Part shown: positions 25,839 to 33,043 of the stretch, piece by piece | How the letters are laid out: the number at the start of each line of letters is the position of its first letter | Position numbering within the stretch: the stretch's first letter is position 1 | DNA from: Terriglobia bacterium | GTDB taxonomy: Bacteria; Acidobacteriota; Terriglobia; JAJPHL01 | Direction of reading: 5' to 3' | Length of the DNA: 64,000 nucleotides | Assembly: GCA_021325275.1 (NCBI GenBank) | Contig: JAJPHL010000071.1 | Coordinates: 124,001 to 188,000 of the forward strand | Translations under genes and position numbers: made by a program | The notes under the pieces: generated by a model | The model's input: the letters and a program-made list of their open reading frames with translations, nothing else | The model's database searches: none | What the model was told of the DNA's origin: nothing

Positions 25839-26153
25839 CTAACTCCGAATCATGATCAACATCATCTTGAACTTCTGCTTTGCGCTGAGCGCGTGAGGTT
25901 GGTTGGCAGGCATAAGGATCATCTCTCCGTGCGTAAGATGAAAAGGCCGGCCCGCGATTGTCACTTCCGCTACGCCGTCGAGGATCGAAACGAGTGCGTC
26001 GAACGGTGCAGTATGTTCGCTGAGTCCCTGGCCGGCGGCGAAGGCAAAGAGCGTGACGGTACCCGTGGCCTTTCCAAGTACCTGCCGGCTGATCACGCTG
26101 TCCGCTTGATAGGCGACGAGATCCGCCATGTTTATAACCTGAGAATGCTCCAT
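25839..26153 (-). CDS. small cupin-domain protein
   Basis: A 104-residue single-domain cupin. The metal-binding motif is read as GQGLSEHTAPFDALVSILDG followed by LTHGEMILMPANQPHAL. The first motif keeps one His and the second motif ends PHAL, consistent with a bound metal. Cupins of this size often accompany NO-stress genes. The start codon touches the inverted repeats shared with the divergent NO reductase gene, so both directions are probably controlled together. Confidence 0.9.
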   Translation of the reverse strand: MEHSQVINMADLVAYQADSVISRQVLGKATGTVTLFAFAAGQGLSEHTAPFDALVSILDGVAEVTIAGRPFHLTHGEMILMPANQPHALSAKQKFKMMLIMIRS

Positions 26154-26183
26154 TCCGCATTGTATATCGGAATGCGATACAAT
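26151..26183. promoter_or_regulatory. interlocking palindromes between cupin and NO reductase genes
   Basis: ATTGTAT (26159-26165) and ATACAAT (26177-26183) form a 25-base palindrome with an 11-base centre, interlaced with CATTCCG (26151-26157) and CGGAATG (26168-26174). It is the only candidate operator in the 59 bases between divergent genes and also carries TACAAT as a possible -10. The AT-rich palindrome fits an NO-responsive repressor of the NsrR type, but no such gene is in the window. Confidence 0.6.
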
Positions 26184-26212
26184 TCGTCTGGGGAAGCAAG
26201 GAAGGGGCCATC

Positions 26213-28507
26213 ATGAATGGGCCGGCAAGCCGTGCGTTGCTGATCTCGAACGGCTGGATTCAGGCGATCGTGATTGTGGTCGTTTGTGGTTTTCTGATCC
26301 TCGGTATGCTCGCCTATCGAACCTACACCGACGAGCCGCCGATCCCCTCGCGCGTTGTCGATCCAGCCGGACGAGTTCTCTTCACGGGAGCGGATGTCAT
26401 CGCCGGTCAAGAAGTGTTTCTGCGCAACGGACTCATGGAATATGGCTCGATTTTTGGCCATGGCGCTTATCTGGGCCCGGATTTCACCGCCGACTATCTC
26501 CATCGCGCTGCCCTTGTTGCGATTGATCATTATGGCGGCTCATTGTCGGATGCGGCAAGACAGCAAACGATTACCGATTTCAAGACCAACCGCTACAACA
26601 GCAGCACGGGAGTGCTTGGGTATTCAGCCGCACAGGCCGAAGCGTTCGAGAAACTGGATTTCTATTACACCAATTTCTTTGGCACTCCAACCACGAAGTT
26701 CGGATTGCGTCCGTCGGCCATTACCGATCCTACCCAGATCAGGCAGTTGACCGCTTTCTTTAGCTGGTCCGCTTGGGCTGGTTCGACCTTGCGTCCGAAC
26801 CTTACTTACTCATATACCAACAACTGGCCCCCTGAGCCATTGGTCGGCAATCACGCCACCGCCGACGCGATTGTTTGGAGCGTCCTTTCTCTGATCGCGT
26901 TGCTGGGCGGAGTCGGTCTCTTGCTCGCGGCATTTGGCCGCTGGAATTTTCTCGGTTGGCACGGACGGGAAGACCAGCGCGTCTCGTTCCGTCCGCCCGA
27001 CGACGTGGCCCTGACGCCGGCGCAGCGATCCTGCGCTTGGTTCTTCTTCGTGATGGCATTGCTGTTCTCCTTGCAGGCGCTCCTGGGAGGAGCGACTCAG
27101 CACTATCGGGCCGAACTTGCCAACTTTTTCGGTTTCGATCTGGCGCGGATCCTGCCCTTTAACATCGCACGCACTTGGCATCTTCAGCTTGCGATTTTCT
27201 GGGTGTCCACATCCTTTCTGGCGGCCGGTATCTTCCTCGCACCGATGATTACCGGACGAGAGCCACGGCGACAGAATTGGCTCTCTTATGCGCTCCTCGT
27301 GGCCTTGGCCATCGTCGTTTTCGGAAGTCTGGCTGGCGAATATGCAGGGATCCGTGGTTGGATCCAGCACGGATGGTCGTGGTTCGGAGCGCAGGGCTTC
27401 GAGTACCTTGACCTGGGCCGCTTTTGGCAGATTCTGCTAACTGTCGGTCTCGTGTTTTGGACCGTCATTCTGTTCCGCGGCCTCCGCGGCCGGCTGGCGT
27501 CGGACCACTTGGGCAACATGCCGTGGCTATTTTTCTTCTCGGCGCTTTCGATTCCTGCATTCTATGCCGTTGGTTTGCTGGCACGGACAAACGCGCACTT
27601 CACCACGACGGATTTTTGGCGTTTCTGGGTGGTCCACTTGTGGGTGGAGGATTTCCTCGAACTATTCACGACCATCATGGTCGCCTACATCTTTGTGCTG
27701 CTCGGCGTGGTGCATGAGCGGGTAGCTCTGAAGGTGATTTATCTGGATATCTTGCTATACTCAGCCGGCGGAGTGGTCGGGACGATGCACCATGTCTATT
27801 TTTCCGGTGAACCGTCCATTCATATGGCGCTCGGAGCCTTCTTCTCGGCCGCGGAAGTGATTCCCCTGACCTTCCTCACTCTCGAAGCGTGGAGCTTTCT
27901 CCAACTTGGCGCGCAACAAGGTTCAAAGTCGTCTGCGCCGTTCCCTCACTTCTGGGCCGTGATGTTTCTGGCGTCCGTGGGATTTTGGAACTTTCTCGGC
28001 GCAGGAGTCTTCGGTTTCTTGGTGAACCTGCCGATCGTCTCCTACTACGAGATCGGCACGGCGCTTACGGCAAACCACGCGCACGCCGCAATGATGGGAG
28101 TCTACGGGATGCTCGCGGTGGGGTTGGCGCTTTTTTGTCTGCGTTACATGATTCCTGAAGCTCGCTGGAGCGACCGCGCGGCGAAGGTCAGCTTCTGGTC
28201 GCTGAATATCGGCTTGGCGTGGATGGTATTTGCCACCCTCTTCCCCTTGGGCATCTTGCAGCTCTATCACTCCGTTAGCGCCGGGTATTTCGAGGCGAGA
28301 TCTCTCGCGTTTCTCTCGAATCGCACCAATGCGTTGCTGGAATGGCTGCGGCTCCCCGGAGATTCGCTGTTCATTGCCGGGGGGACCTTGCCTGTCGTCT
28401 ATCTGGCGTGGCTTGGGGTGCGCCGCATGAAACCTCGCGTCACACTGGAGGAGCCGCGCGAGGTGTTATTTAGTGAATTGGTTGACACGAAAGGGTCCGG
28501 TGAATGA
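26213..28507 (+). CDS. norZ: quinol-dependent nitric oxide reductase (qNor)
   Basis: A 764-residue, about 14-helix membrane enzyme of the haem-copper oxidase superfamily that reduces two NO to N2O with electrons from quinol. The length and N-terminal extension fit the single-subunit qNor type: one helix, then a periplasmic domain with GQEVFLRNGLMEYGSIFGHGAYLGPD. The catalytic part shows NIARTWHLQLAIFWVSTSFLAAGIF, LWVEDFLELFTTIMVAYIF, GTMHHVYFSGEP and ANHAHAAMMGVYGML, which supply the histidines for haem b, haem b3 and FeB. AAGGAAGGGG precedes the ATG. Upstream and divergent lie cupin, hemerythrin and NnrS-like genes, forming an NO detoxification module. Confidence 0.95.
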   Translation: MNGPASRALLISNGWIQAIVIVVVCGFLILGMLAYRTYTDEPPIPSRVVDPAGRVLFTGADVIAGQEVFLRNGLMEYGSIFGHGAYLGPDFTADYLHRAALVAIDHYGGSLSDAARQQTITDFKTNRYNSSTGVLGYSAAQAEAFEKLDFYYTNFFGTPTTKFGLRPSAITDPTQIRQLTAFFSWSAWAGSTLRPNLTYSYTNNWPPEPLVGNHATADAIVWSVLSLIALLGGVGLLLAAFGRWNFLGWHGREDQRVSFRPPDDVALTPAQRSCAWFFFVMALLFSLQALLGGATQHYRAELANFFGFDLARILPFNIARTWHLQLAIFWVSTSFLAAGIFLAPMITGREPRRQNWLSYALLVALAIVVFGSLAGEYAGIRGWIQHGWSWFGAQGFEYLDLGRFWQILLTVGLVFWTVILFRGLRGRLASDHLGNMPWLFFFSALSIPAFYAVGLLARTNAHFTTTDFWRFWVVHLWVEDFLELFTTIMVAYIFVLLGVVHERVALKVIYLDILLYSAGGVVGTMHHVYFSGEPSIHMALGAFFSAAEVIPLTFLTLEAWSFLQLGAQQGSKSSAPFPHFWAVMFLASVGFWNFLGAGVFGFLVNLPIVSYYEIGTALTANHAHAAMMGVYGMLAVGLALFCLRYMIPEARWSDRAAKVSFWSLNIGLAWMVFATLFPLGILQLYHSVSAGYFEARSLAFLSNRTNALLEWLRLPGDSLFIAGGTLPVVYLAWLGVRRMKPRVTLEEPREVLFSELVDTKGSGE

Positions 28508-29022
28508 TTTCCGGCGTGAGCGTCGAGGTTGTTCTGGCCGCTAGCTATGCGCTTGTGCTCGTTGCTGTGGCGTTCGTCCTGGAGTTGGTGGCACGCCATT
28601 CTCACGAGCGCTCGGAGCGCTACCAGAGCTCGGGATTTGTGTACATCCAGGGCATGGACAAATGGGAATGCCCTGCCGGACGGCAGTTGACACGAGCGAA
28701 CGCAGACTACCAGCGTCGCGTGCTTCACTATCGCGCTCCGGCCGACATATGCAATGCCTGCGCTCTCAAGAGCAACTGCACCGATTCCGACGACGGACGC
28801 CTGTTGAAGACGCGCATGGATTCCTGGCTGGAGTCGGAGTTGCGACGATTTCATCGAGGAATCTCGCTTACCTTGCTGTTGTTGGCCACCGTCATCCTCA
28901 TTGCTTCAGCGGTCCGGAATACTGAACCCCGTGAACTGTTCCTGGTCGGGTGCCTGCTGCTTGTGGTAGGTCTTGTCGAGGCCAAGCTTCTTGCCTCGTT
29001 CCTGGCGCGTGAAGGATCATAG
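28504..29022 (+). CDS. membrane protein with transposase-like C4 zinc segment
   Basis: A 172-residue protein whose ATG overlaps the qNor stop (ATGA), so it is translationally coupled. It has an N-terminal membrane helix (LAASYALVLVAVAFVLELVA) and two C-terminal helices (ISLTLLLLATVILIASAV and LFLVGCLLLVVGLVEAKLL). The middle reads WECPAGRQLTR, a gap, then ICNACALKSNCTDSDDGR. The four-cysteine pattern, spacing and wording match the zinc segment of IS1182-type transposases (CPAG...CxxCPLRxxC), here without any transposase catalytic domain. A role beside the NO reductase is inferred from the overlap only. Confidence 0.8.
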   Translation: MISGVSVEVVLAASYALVLVAVAFVLELVARHSHERSERYQSSGFVYIQGMDKWECPAGRQLTRANADYQRRVLHYRAPADICNACALKSNCTDSDDGRLLKTRMDSWLESELRRFHRGISLTLLLLATVILIASAVRNTEPRELFLVGCLLLVVGLVEAKLLASFLAREGS

Positions 29023-29028
29023 GTTCTC

Positions 29029-29061
29029 CTGACCAACCTTCTCCTGCACCTTGCCGCCCAA
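29029..29061 (-). pseudogene. CsbD C-terminal fragment
   Basis: The minus strand encodes LLGGKVQEKVGQ, matching KLGGKVQKKVGQ at the end of the CsbD protein at 29955-30134. The DNA matches at about 28 of 33 positions by eye. No other part of CsbD is present, so it is a relic or small duplication. Confidence 0.6.
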
Positions 29062-29230
29062 CAACGGCGACAAATTGATTCCCCACAACATCGACGCCGG
29101 AGGTTGACTTTCACGACAAACAACCGAGCGGTCAATTGGAAACAGACACCTCGACGGCCGCAACGATAATCTCGAAAGTGACAGCGAATTCCGCCCGGAA
29201 CCGCTGAATCCACAAAATGGGGAGTATGCA

Positions 29231-29584
29231 ATGACTAAAAGACTGTTGATGTTCGCAGTGTTGGTTCTGAGTGTGGCTAGTTGGGCCTTGGGAGCCGACG
29301 AAACCTGGGCCGGTAAGATCAGCGATAGCAAGTGCGGCGCCAGCCACGGCTCCACGGAGCACGACGGCAAGAAGCTGAGCGACCGGCAATGCACCGCGGC
29401 GTGCGTCAAAGGCGGCGCGAAGTACGTTTTCGTGAGTGGCGACGGCAAGGTTTACGACGTGGACAACCAGGATTTTGCCGGCCTTCCGGTTCACGCCGGG
29501 CATTCCGTCAAATTGACTGGTGCGAAAACCGGCGACACGATCCACGTGTCCAAGATCGAGATGTCCGGCGGAAAAATGAACTAG
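29231..29584 (+). CDS. small secreted protein with paired cysteines
   Basis: A 117-residue exported protein with a signal peptide ending SWALGAD. The mature part reads ETWAGKISDSKCGASHGSTEH, DRQCTAACVKGGAKYVFVSGDGKVYDVDNQDF and VHAGHSVKLTGAKTGDTIHVSKIEM. It looks like a small beta-barrel of the OB or SH3 kind with three cysteines that may bind metal or form a disulphide. Similar short proteins are common in Acidobacteria but have no proven role. GGGGAG lies just before the ATG. A 12-base-arm hairpin follows the stop. Confidence 0.8.
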   Translation: MTKRLLMFAVLVLSVASWALGADETWAGKISDSKCGASHGSTEHDGKKLSDRQCTAACVKGGAKYVFVSGDGKVYDVDNQDFAGLPVHAGHSVKLTGAKTGDTIHVSKIEMSGGKMN

Positions 29585-29591
29585 TAGCAAA

Positions 29592-29638
29592 CGGCAGCCG
29601 CAATCGTCCTGAACCGGGTGGCGCCGTTGCGGCTGCCG
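29592..29638 (+). terminator. strong hairpin after the secreted protein gene
   Basis: CGGCAGCCGCAA (29592-29603) and TTGCGGCTGCCG (29627-29638) form a perfect 12-base stem. There is no T-run, so termination may need Rho or the hairpin may stabilise the transcript. Confidence 0.6.
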
Positions 29639-29954
29639 GCGCTCTCGCGCAGATGAATCGCCAAGAGTTCGGTGCCAGTGTTAAGTCGCCGACTGAACCG
29701 TCCCCTGATCAAACCCGGTTGGCAATACCTAGAGTTCAGCAGTCATGTCCATTTTTCGACTTGTGTGCTATTTGGTTGCGGCGCATTTATCTTCCTGATG
29801 GCCTCATTGGCACGGCCTGAAGCTACCGTAGCTTGGATGATTCCTCAATGATTTTTGAAGTGTGAATGTCCTCTCGGGGACCGTTTGTTACGGGCGGCTC
29901 CGGTGCGATTCAAAGCCCGCGCGGCGATTCTTGCACCGGAGCACCCGGGGTCAC
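29639..29954. other. non-coding gap
   Basis: About 315 bases between the hairpin and the CsbD stop. Short frames exist, but none has a plausible translation or ribosome site. Nothing else identified. Confidence 0.5.
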
Positions 29955-30134
29955 CTACTTCTCGAGCACTTTCTCAATCTGTCCGACCTTCTTTTGGACC
30001 TTGCCGCCCAACTTCTGTGACCGGCCCTCGTTTTCCAAACGTGTATTTCCAGCGAGGTGTCCCGCCGTCTCTTTGACCTTGCCTTTGGCCTCATTAACGC
30101 TTCCTGCAATCTGATCCTTCGTGCTAGGGTTCAT
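29955..30134 (-). CDS. CsbD-family stress protein
   Basis: A 59-residue hydrophilic protein: MNPSTKDQIAGSVNEAKGKVKETAGHLAG, then a LENEGRSQKLGGKVQKKVGQ segment. This is the CsbD pattern of two short amphipathic helices with repeated GK motifs. CsbD proteins are small, abundant and induced by general stress, but their molecular role is unknown. The start is fixed by CTGGAGGAAGA before the ATG. A sigma-54-type promoter with close to consensus sequence lies 27-42 bp upstream, instead of the sigma-B control known for the Bacillus homologue. Confidence 0.9.
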   Translation of the reverse strand: MNPSTKDQIAGSVNEAKGKVKETAGHLAGNTRLENEGRSQKLGGKVQKKVGQIEKVLEK

Positions 30135-30160
30135 GTGTCTTCTTCCTCCAGGTAAGTCAC

Positions 30161-30176
30161 TGCACGAAAACGGCCA
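30161..30176 (-). promoter_or_regulatory. sigma-54-type promoter for csbD-like gene
   Basis: Minus-strand TGGCCGTTTTCGTGCA keeps GG-N10-GC, 27-42 bp before the ATG at 30134. Confidence 0.7.
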
Positions 30177-30227
30177 CACGACAGTAACGCCCTTACAGAG
30201 AGTTACGCGATTAGTCCAACTGGCAAC

Positions 30228-30240
30228 GGCAAGTTTTGCA
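30228..30240. promoter_or_regulatory. TGCA-type site upstream of the CsbD promoter
   Basis: GGCAA-GTT-TTGCA lies 52 bp behind the -24 element, almost the same distance as in the 18261 upstream region. The rest of 30241-30495 shows no gene. Confidence 0.5.
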
Positions 30241-30495
30241 TCCGGCGAACCGAATGGAGGAAGGACGCGTGATCAACTCAAGTGCAGCTGGTCTGCGTCG
30301 CTTACGTACGGCGCAAAACCATAGCAGGCTGCGCCGCCGTTGGGGAGTCTGACGCGCTGAGAATAACCGGTTGGTTGTTGTTTCGGAAAAGTTGCGTCCT
30401 GAAATCACCACGCACGTTCGCGTGTCCGGTCGATTTTGAACAGACAGGGTTGGTGCGAACGCCCACAATCATTCATGAGGATCCAAACAAATCAA

Positions 30496-30648
30496 ATGAC
30501 CAACGAAAATAAATGCCAACATCCGGCGTGTAACTGTGTGCCTCCAACGGGCGAGAAATACTGCTCGGGAAGCTGCAAGGACGCCGGGGACATCACCGAA
30601 CTGACCTGCCAGTGCGATCATGCCGGCTGCAATTCGACGTTGAAATAA
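30496..30648 (+). CDS. bacterial metallothionein
   Basis: A 50-residue protein with ten cysteines: NKCQHPACNCVPPTGEKYCSGSCKDAG, then LTCQCDHAGC. The arrangement of CxxxxCxC, CxxxC and CxCxxxxC with two histidines matches cyanobacterial and pseudomonad metallothioneins of the SmtA/BmtA family. It should bind about four zinc or cadmium ions in the cytoplasm. The ATG at 30496 gives the conserved N-terminus; an ATG six codons earlier is possible. No SmtB-type repressor gene is adjacent. It lies among stress genes on the opposite strand. Confidence 0.92.
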   Translation: MTNENKCQHPACNCVPPTGEKYCSGSCKDAGDITELTCQCDHAGCNSTLK

Positions 30649-30690
30649 GCCATCGACAACCCAGGTCCGCGCAGCACGATACCCTGGTAG

Positions 30691-31254
30691 CTAAGCTACG
30701 GAGCGGTGGGCGGGCATCGTTTCGTCGCTGGCGCCATAGTAGCTGACTTCTGCCGTGGAGGAGATGGCCTGAGCGCCAGTGGCCTCCATAATCTCTTCGG
30801 CCTTGTTGATACATGCACTGTCGCCAGAGTGTACGGAGACCAATATCGCGCCTTCTTTGATGCTGGCGTGGCACCGTTTGGCTTCGTATTCCGGCATTCC
30901 AAGACCGATCAGAGCACCCGCCAACCCGCCGACGGTTCCCCCCGCGCCAGCGCCGGCCAAGGCGCCCATGAGAGGGCCAGCCGCAATAAACGGTCCGACT
31001 CCCGGAATTACCAAGCTACCGATGCCGGCGAGCCACCCCAGTGTCCCGCCCACAACGGCCCCGGAGGCAGCGCCGGCCGCCGCACCTTTCTGAGCTTTGG
31101 TTTTCCTCTCCGAAACGAGATTCTGAGCACCCACGCTGGCGGTGAAAAGGAGGGAAATGTCCTCATTGCGAAAGCCCGCGGTTTTCATGTCTTCCACCGC
31201 GTGCTCCACCGCATCCCTCGTCATATAGATTCCGAATACAACTGTGTTCGCCAT
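30691..31254 (-). CDS. YflT-like stress protein with glycine zipper
   Basis: A 187-residue protein. The N-terminal 50 residues (VVFGIYMTRDAVEHAVEDMKTAGFRNEDISLLF) match the YflT/general-stress-protein-17M domain. The middle is a Gly/Ala-rich glycine-zipper region (GAAAGAASGAVVGGTLGWLAG to GTVGGLAGALIGLGMP) able to insert in a membrane. The C-terminal third is a ferredoxin-like fold (YEAKRCHASIKEGAILVSVHSGD). These proteins occur in stress clusters of many soil bacteria. The upstream GG-N10-GC match is poor (GGCT at -12), so sigma-54 control is not claimed. Confidence 0.85.
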   Translation of the reverse strand: MANTVVFGIYMTRDAVEHAVEDMKTAGFRNEDISLLFTASVGAQNLVSERKTKAQKGAAAGAASGAVVGGTLGWLAGIGSLVIPGVGPFIAAGPLMGALAGAGAGGTVGGLAGALIGLGMPEYEAKRCHASIKEGAILVSVHSGDSACINKAEEIMEATGAQAISSTAEVSYYGASDETMPAHRSVA

Positions 31255-31517
31255 GAAAGCCTCTCTTCTTGTTCCTGGTGCGAAATGCGCCGCAAGTGCG
31301 CGGGCTTACCGTTAGCCGACGCCGTTCCAGCTCTCGCCTCAGCGACGCCGGTCTGACGGATCATGGTATGGAGACGCTGTGCCATGGCCGGCGGTCCGGT
31401 AATGTAGCGAGACAAGATCCTTCAAATATCTCGCCACGCATGGCCTCATCGATGAGCTCCGTCTCACCGCGCCACGGTCGATCCGATTGCTCCATCTGGC
31501 GGGGGCCCTGGCGGCGC
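31255..31517. other. non-coding gap
   Basis: No supported gene in 263 bases. The overlapping frames translate to Arg/Ser-rich shadows. It should hold the YflT-like promoter. Confidence 0.45.
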
Positions 31518-31730
31518 TCATGCCGCGCGCCCCGCTAAATCCGACACAACAAAGGCGGCGTCCAGCGAGGAAGAACATCGCTGGCACTTCTGTCCAGGCA
31601 CCGCTCGCCAACCCTTAGTCCTGGAGCCCGGGGCTGTCTGCGCCGTGACGGCGGCGCTCACCTTGTGAGTGCATGATGTGCAATACACTTGACCGAACGA
31701 ACTGACACCTTCCAATACTGTTGACGGCAT
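31518..31730 (-). CDS. small zinc-ribbon-like protein
   Basis: A 70-residue protein with VYCTSCTHKV near residue 16 and KCQRCSSSLDAAFVV near residue 50. The two CxxC knuckles about 30 residues apart fit a zinc ribbon. The ATG is preceded by AAAAGAGGTCGTC, a good ribosome site, which is the main reason to accept it over the frames in other phases. It follows the three-gene BON run on the same strand and may share its transcript. No function assigned. Confidence 0.6.
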   Translation of the reverse strand: MPSTVLEGVSSFGQVYCTSCTHKVSAAVTAQTAPGSRTKGWRAVPGQKCQRCSSSLDAAFVVSDLAGRAA

Positions 31731-31779
31731 GACGACCTCTTTTCGAACTAACCTTGCAATGCGACGCTATTGCGTCTCT

Positions 31780-31983
31780 CTACTTTTTGCGCGCGAGCTT
31801 TGCGCAATCCCGATCCGCGGCCAGGGATTGCAGGAAAGCCTTCGCGGAATGTTCCATGGCTTGCCGAGAATGTTCGCTGCCCGTCTGGTGATCCCCAGAG
31901 CCGTGATGGACCGCGGCAGCCAGATGCGCGTGCGCCGCCAGATTGTGTAGTTCCGTGGCTCGTTGGTAGGTTTTGACTCTCAT
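31780..31983 (-). CDS. small His/Ala-rich helical protein
   Basis: A 67-residue helical protein: TYQRATELHNLAAHAHLAAAVHHGSGDH, then SEHSRQAMEHSAKAFLQSL. The His/Ala-rich repeats with a heptad-like spacing are typical of small four-helix stress proteins in soil bacteria that accompany BON and CsbD genes. Its ATG overlaps the stop of the upstream acidic protein gene (ATGA). The high His content could bind metal. No named family. Confidence 0.7.
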   Translation of the reverse strand: MRVKTYQRATELHNLAAHAHLAAAVHHGSGDHQTGSEHSRQAMEHSAKAFLQSLAADRDCAKLARKK

Positions 31984-32258
31984 CGCGCGACCTGTTTTCT
32001 CTCGTGACTCCGGACCGGTTGCTCGGGATGATTGCCGGCCTCCGTCACGCCGTCCGCAAACGAAGCTTCCATCGCTTGATCGCCGGTGGCGAGTTCTTCG
32101 ATACTCTCGTCGGTGACGCTGGCCGTGCCGGAGAGACCCTGCGTGTCGCCGGACTGACCGCCGCTATCCGGGCCTACTTGCCCGGGATCGGCGCCTTGTT
32201 CGTCGGGGCGTGCTTCATTCGGGTCCTGCCGGCGTTTCGGGAATCTACTCTCGGTCAT
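31980..32258 (-). CDS. acidic low-complexity protein
   Basis: A 92-residue disordered-looking protein rich in Asp, Glu, Gly and Gln (DPNEARPDEQGADPGQVGPD). A short region reads VTDESIEELATGDQAMEASFADGV and resembles conserved small proteins in proteobacterial stress clusters. AAGGAG precedes the ATG, 12 bases after the BON lipoprotein stop. It overlaps the following gene by four bases. Function unknown. Confidence 0.7.
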   Translation of the reverse strand: MTESRFPKRRQDPNEARPDEQGADPGQVGPDSGGQSGDTQGLSGTASVTDESIEELATGDQAMEASFADGVTEAGNHPEQPVRSHERKQVAR

Positions 32259-32270
32259 GGGGCTCCTTAT

Positions 32271-32819
32271 TTATTTCGACGAAGTGGCGACCTGCTTCTT
32301 CACTTGCAGTTCATTGACTACTTGTTGCACGTTGGGAACCGTGCCGGCGATCTGTTCGGCCTGCGCGCGCAAGGCCTGGCTGTTGACTGCGCCCGTCAAG
32401 GTGATGACGGAGCTCTTGACTTCGAACTTTACGTCGTCATGAAGCTTGTTCTCGATCAGCACGGCATCCAGATTCTGCTCGATACCCTTGTCGAGATCCG
32501 CATTGATCGCCTTGGCGTCCTTCACGCTGCCGATGGGCAGAATCGCGATCTGGTTCCGCACCACGTCGAGCCCGGCAAGTTGCGTGGCAATCGCTTGCGC
32601 TTGTTGCTTATCGCCATCCGCGGCCACGTGACCGCCGAGGGTCACCACATGATTCTGGCGGTCTTGACTTGTCGAGACGTCTTGCAGACCGGCCTGGTCC
32701 AAGGCTTTGCGCAGGTTGGCGGTGATATCGGGCGCTTGCCCGGAGTTTGTCGAGCACCCGGAGAAGATTCCGAATGCCAGCACCACAAGAAACATCAGGC
32801 ATGTTTTCATTTTTGTCAT
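32271..32819 (-). CDS. lipoprotein with two BON domains
   Basis: A 182-residue lipoprotein. The signal peptide MTKMKTCLMFLVVLAFGIFSGC ends in a lipobox (FSGC). Two BON domains follow: LRKALDQAGLQDVSTSQDRQNHVVTLGGHVAADGDKQQA, and LIENKLHDDVKFEVKSSVITLTGAVNSQALRAQAEQIA with VPNVQQVVNELQV. BON domains bind phospholipid or other envelope ligands; OsmY is the best-known example, and it is osmotically induced. The ATG at 32819 follows AAGAGGAGTCGT. It leads a run of small genes and has a near-perfect sigma-54-type sequence 122-137 bp upstream. Confidence 0.9.
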   Translation of the reverse strand: MTKMKTCLMFLVVLAFGIFSGCSTNSGQAPDITANLRKALDQAGLQDVSTSQDRQNHVVTLGGHVAADGDKQQAQAIATQLAGLDVVRNQIAILPIGSVKDAKAINADLDKGIEQNLDAVLIENKLHDDVKFEVKSSVITLTGAVNSQALRAQAEQIAGTVPNVQQVVNELQVKKQVATSSK

Positions 32820-32940
32820 ACGACTCCTCTTAGTCACTTAGGCCTCCCAGGGCACGCAAGCAGGAAAGTGTGTGTTGCCTTTTGCTCCGAGTACCCCGCG
32901 CCAGAGGTCCCTGGACTGGACAACACACATGAACACTTAA

Positions 32941-32956
32941 TGCAAGCGACGCGCCA
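32941..32956 (-). promoter_or_regulatory. near-consensus sigma-54 promoter for the BON run
   Basis: Minus-strand TGGCGCGTCGCTTGCA matches TGGYRC-N5-TTGCA fully. It lies 122-137 bp before the ATG. An inverted repeat in the leader (32869-32877 with 32921-32929, nine bases) could fold in the mRNA. Confidence 0.7.
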
Positions 32957-33029
32957 AACGCGAAGTGTGGATTGTCAACGTTGAGAGTTATTTCCGGAGT
33001 GAAACTGGCGCACAAAAGGAGGAGGGAAA

Positions 33030-33042
33030 TGCAAAACGTGCA
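33030..33042. promoter_or_regulatory. TGCA-type site upstream of the BON promoter
   Basis: TGCAA-AAC-GTGCA lies 74 bp behind the -24 element and one base outside the kinase stop codon. The right half differs by one base from the motif. Confidence 0.45.
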
Positions 33043-33043
33043 C

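Noticed and set aside
31320-31345. Sigma-54-type match before the YflT-like gene
   Set aside because: The -12 part reads GGCT rather than TTGC and there is no enhancer palindrome behind it.
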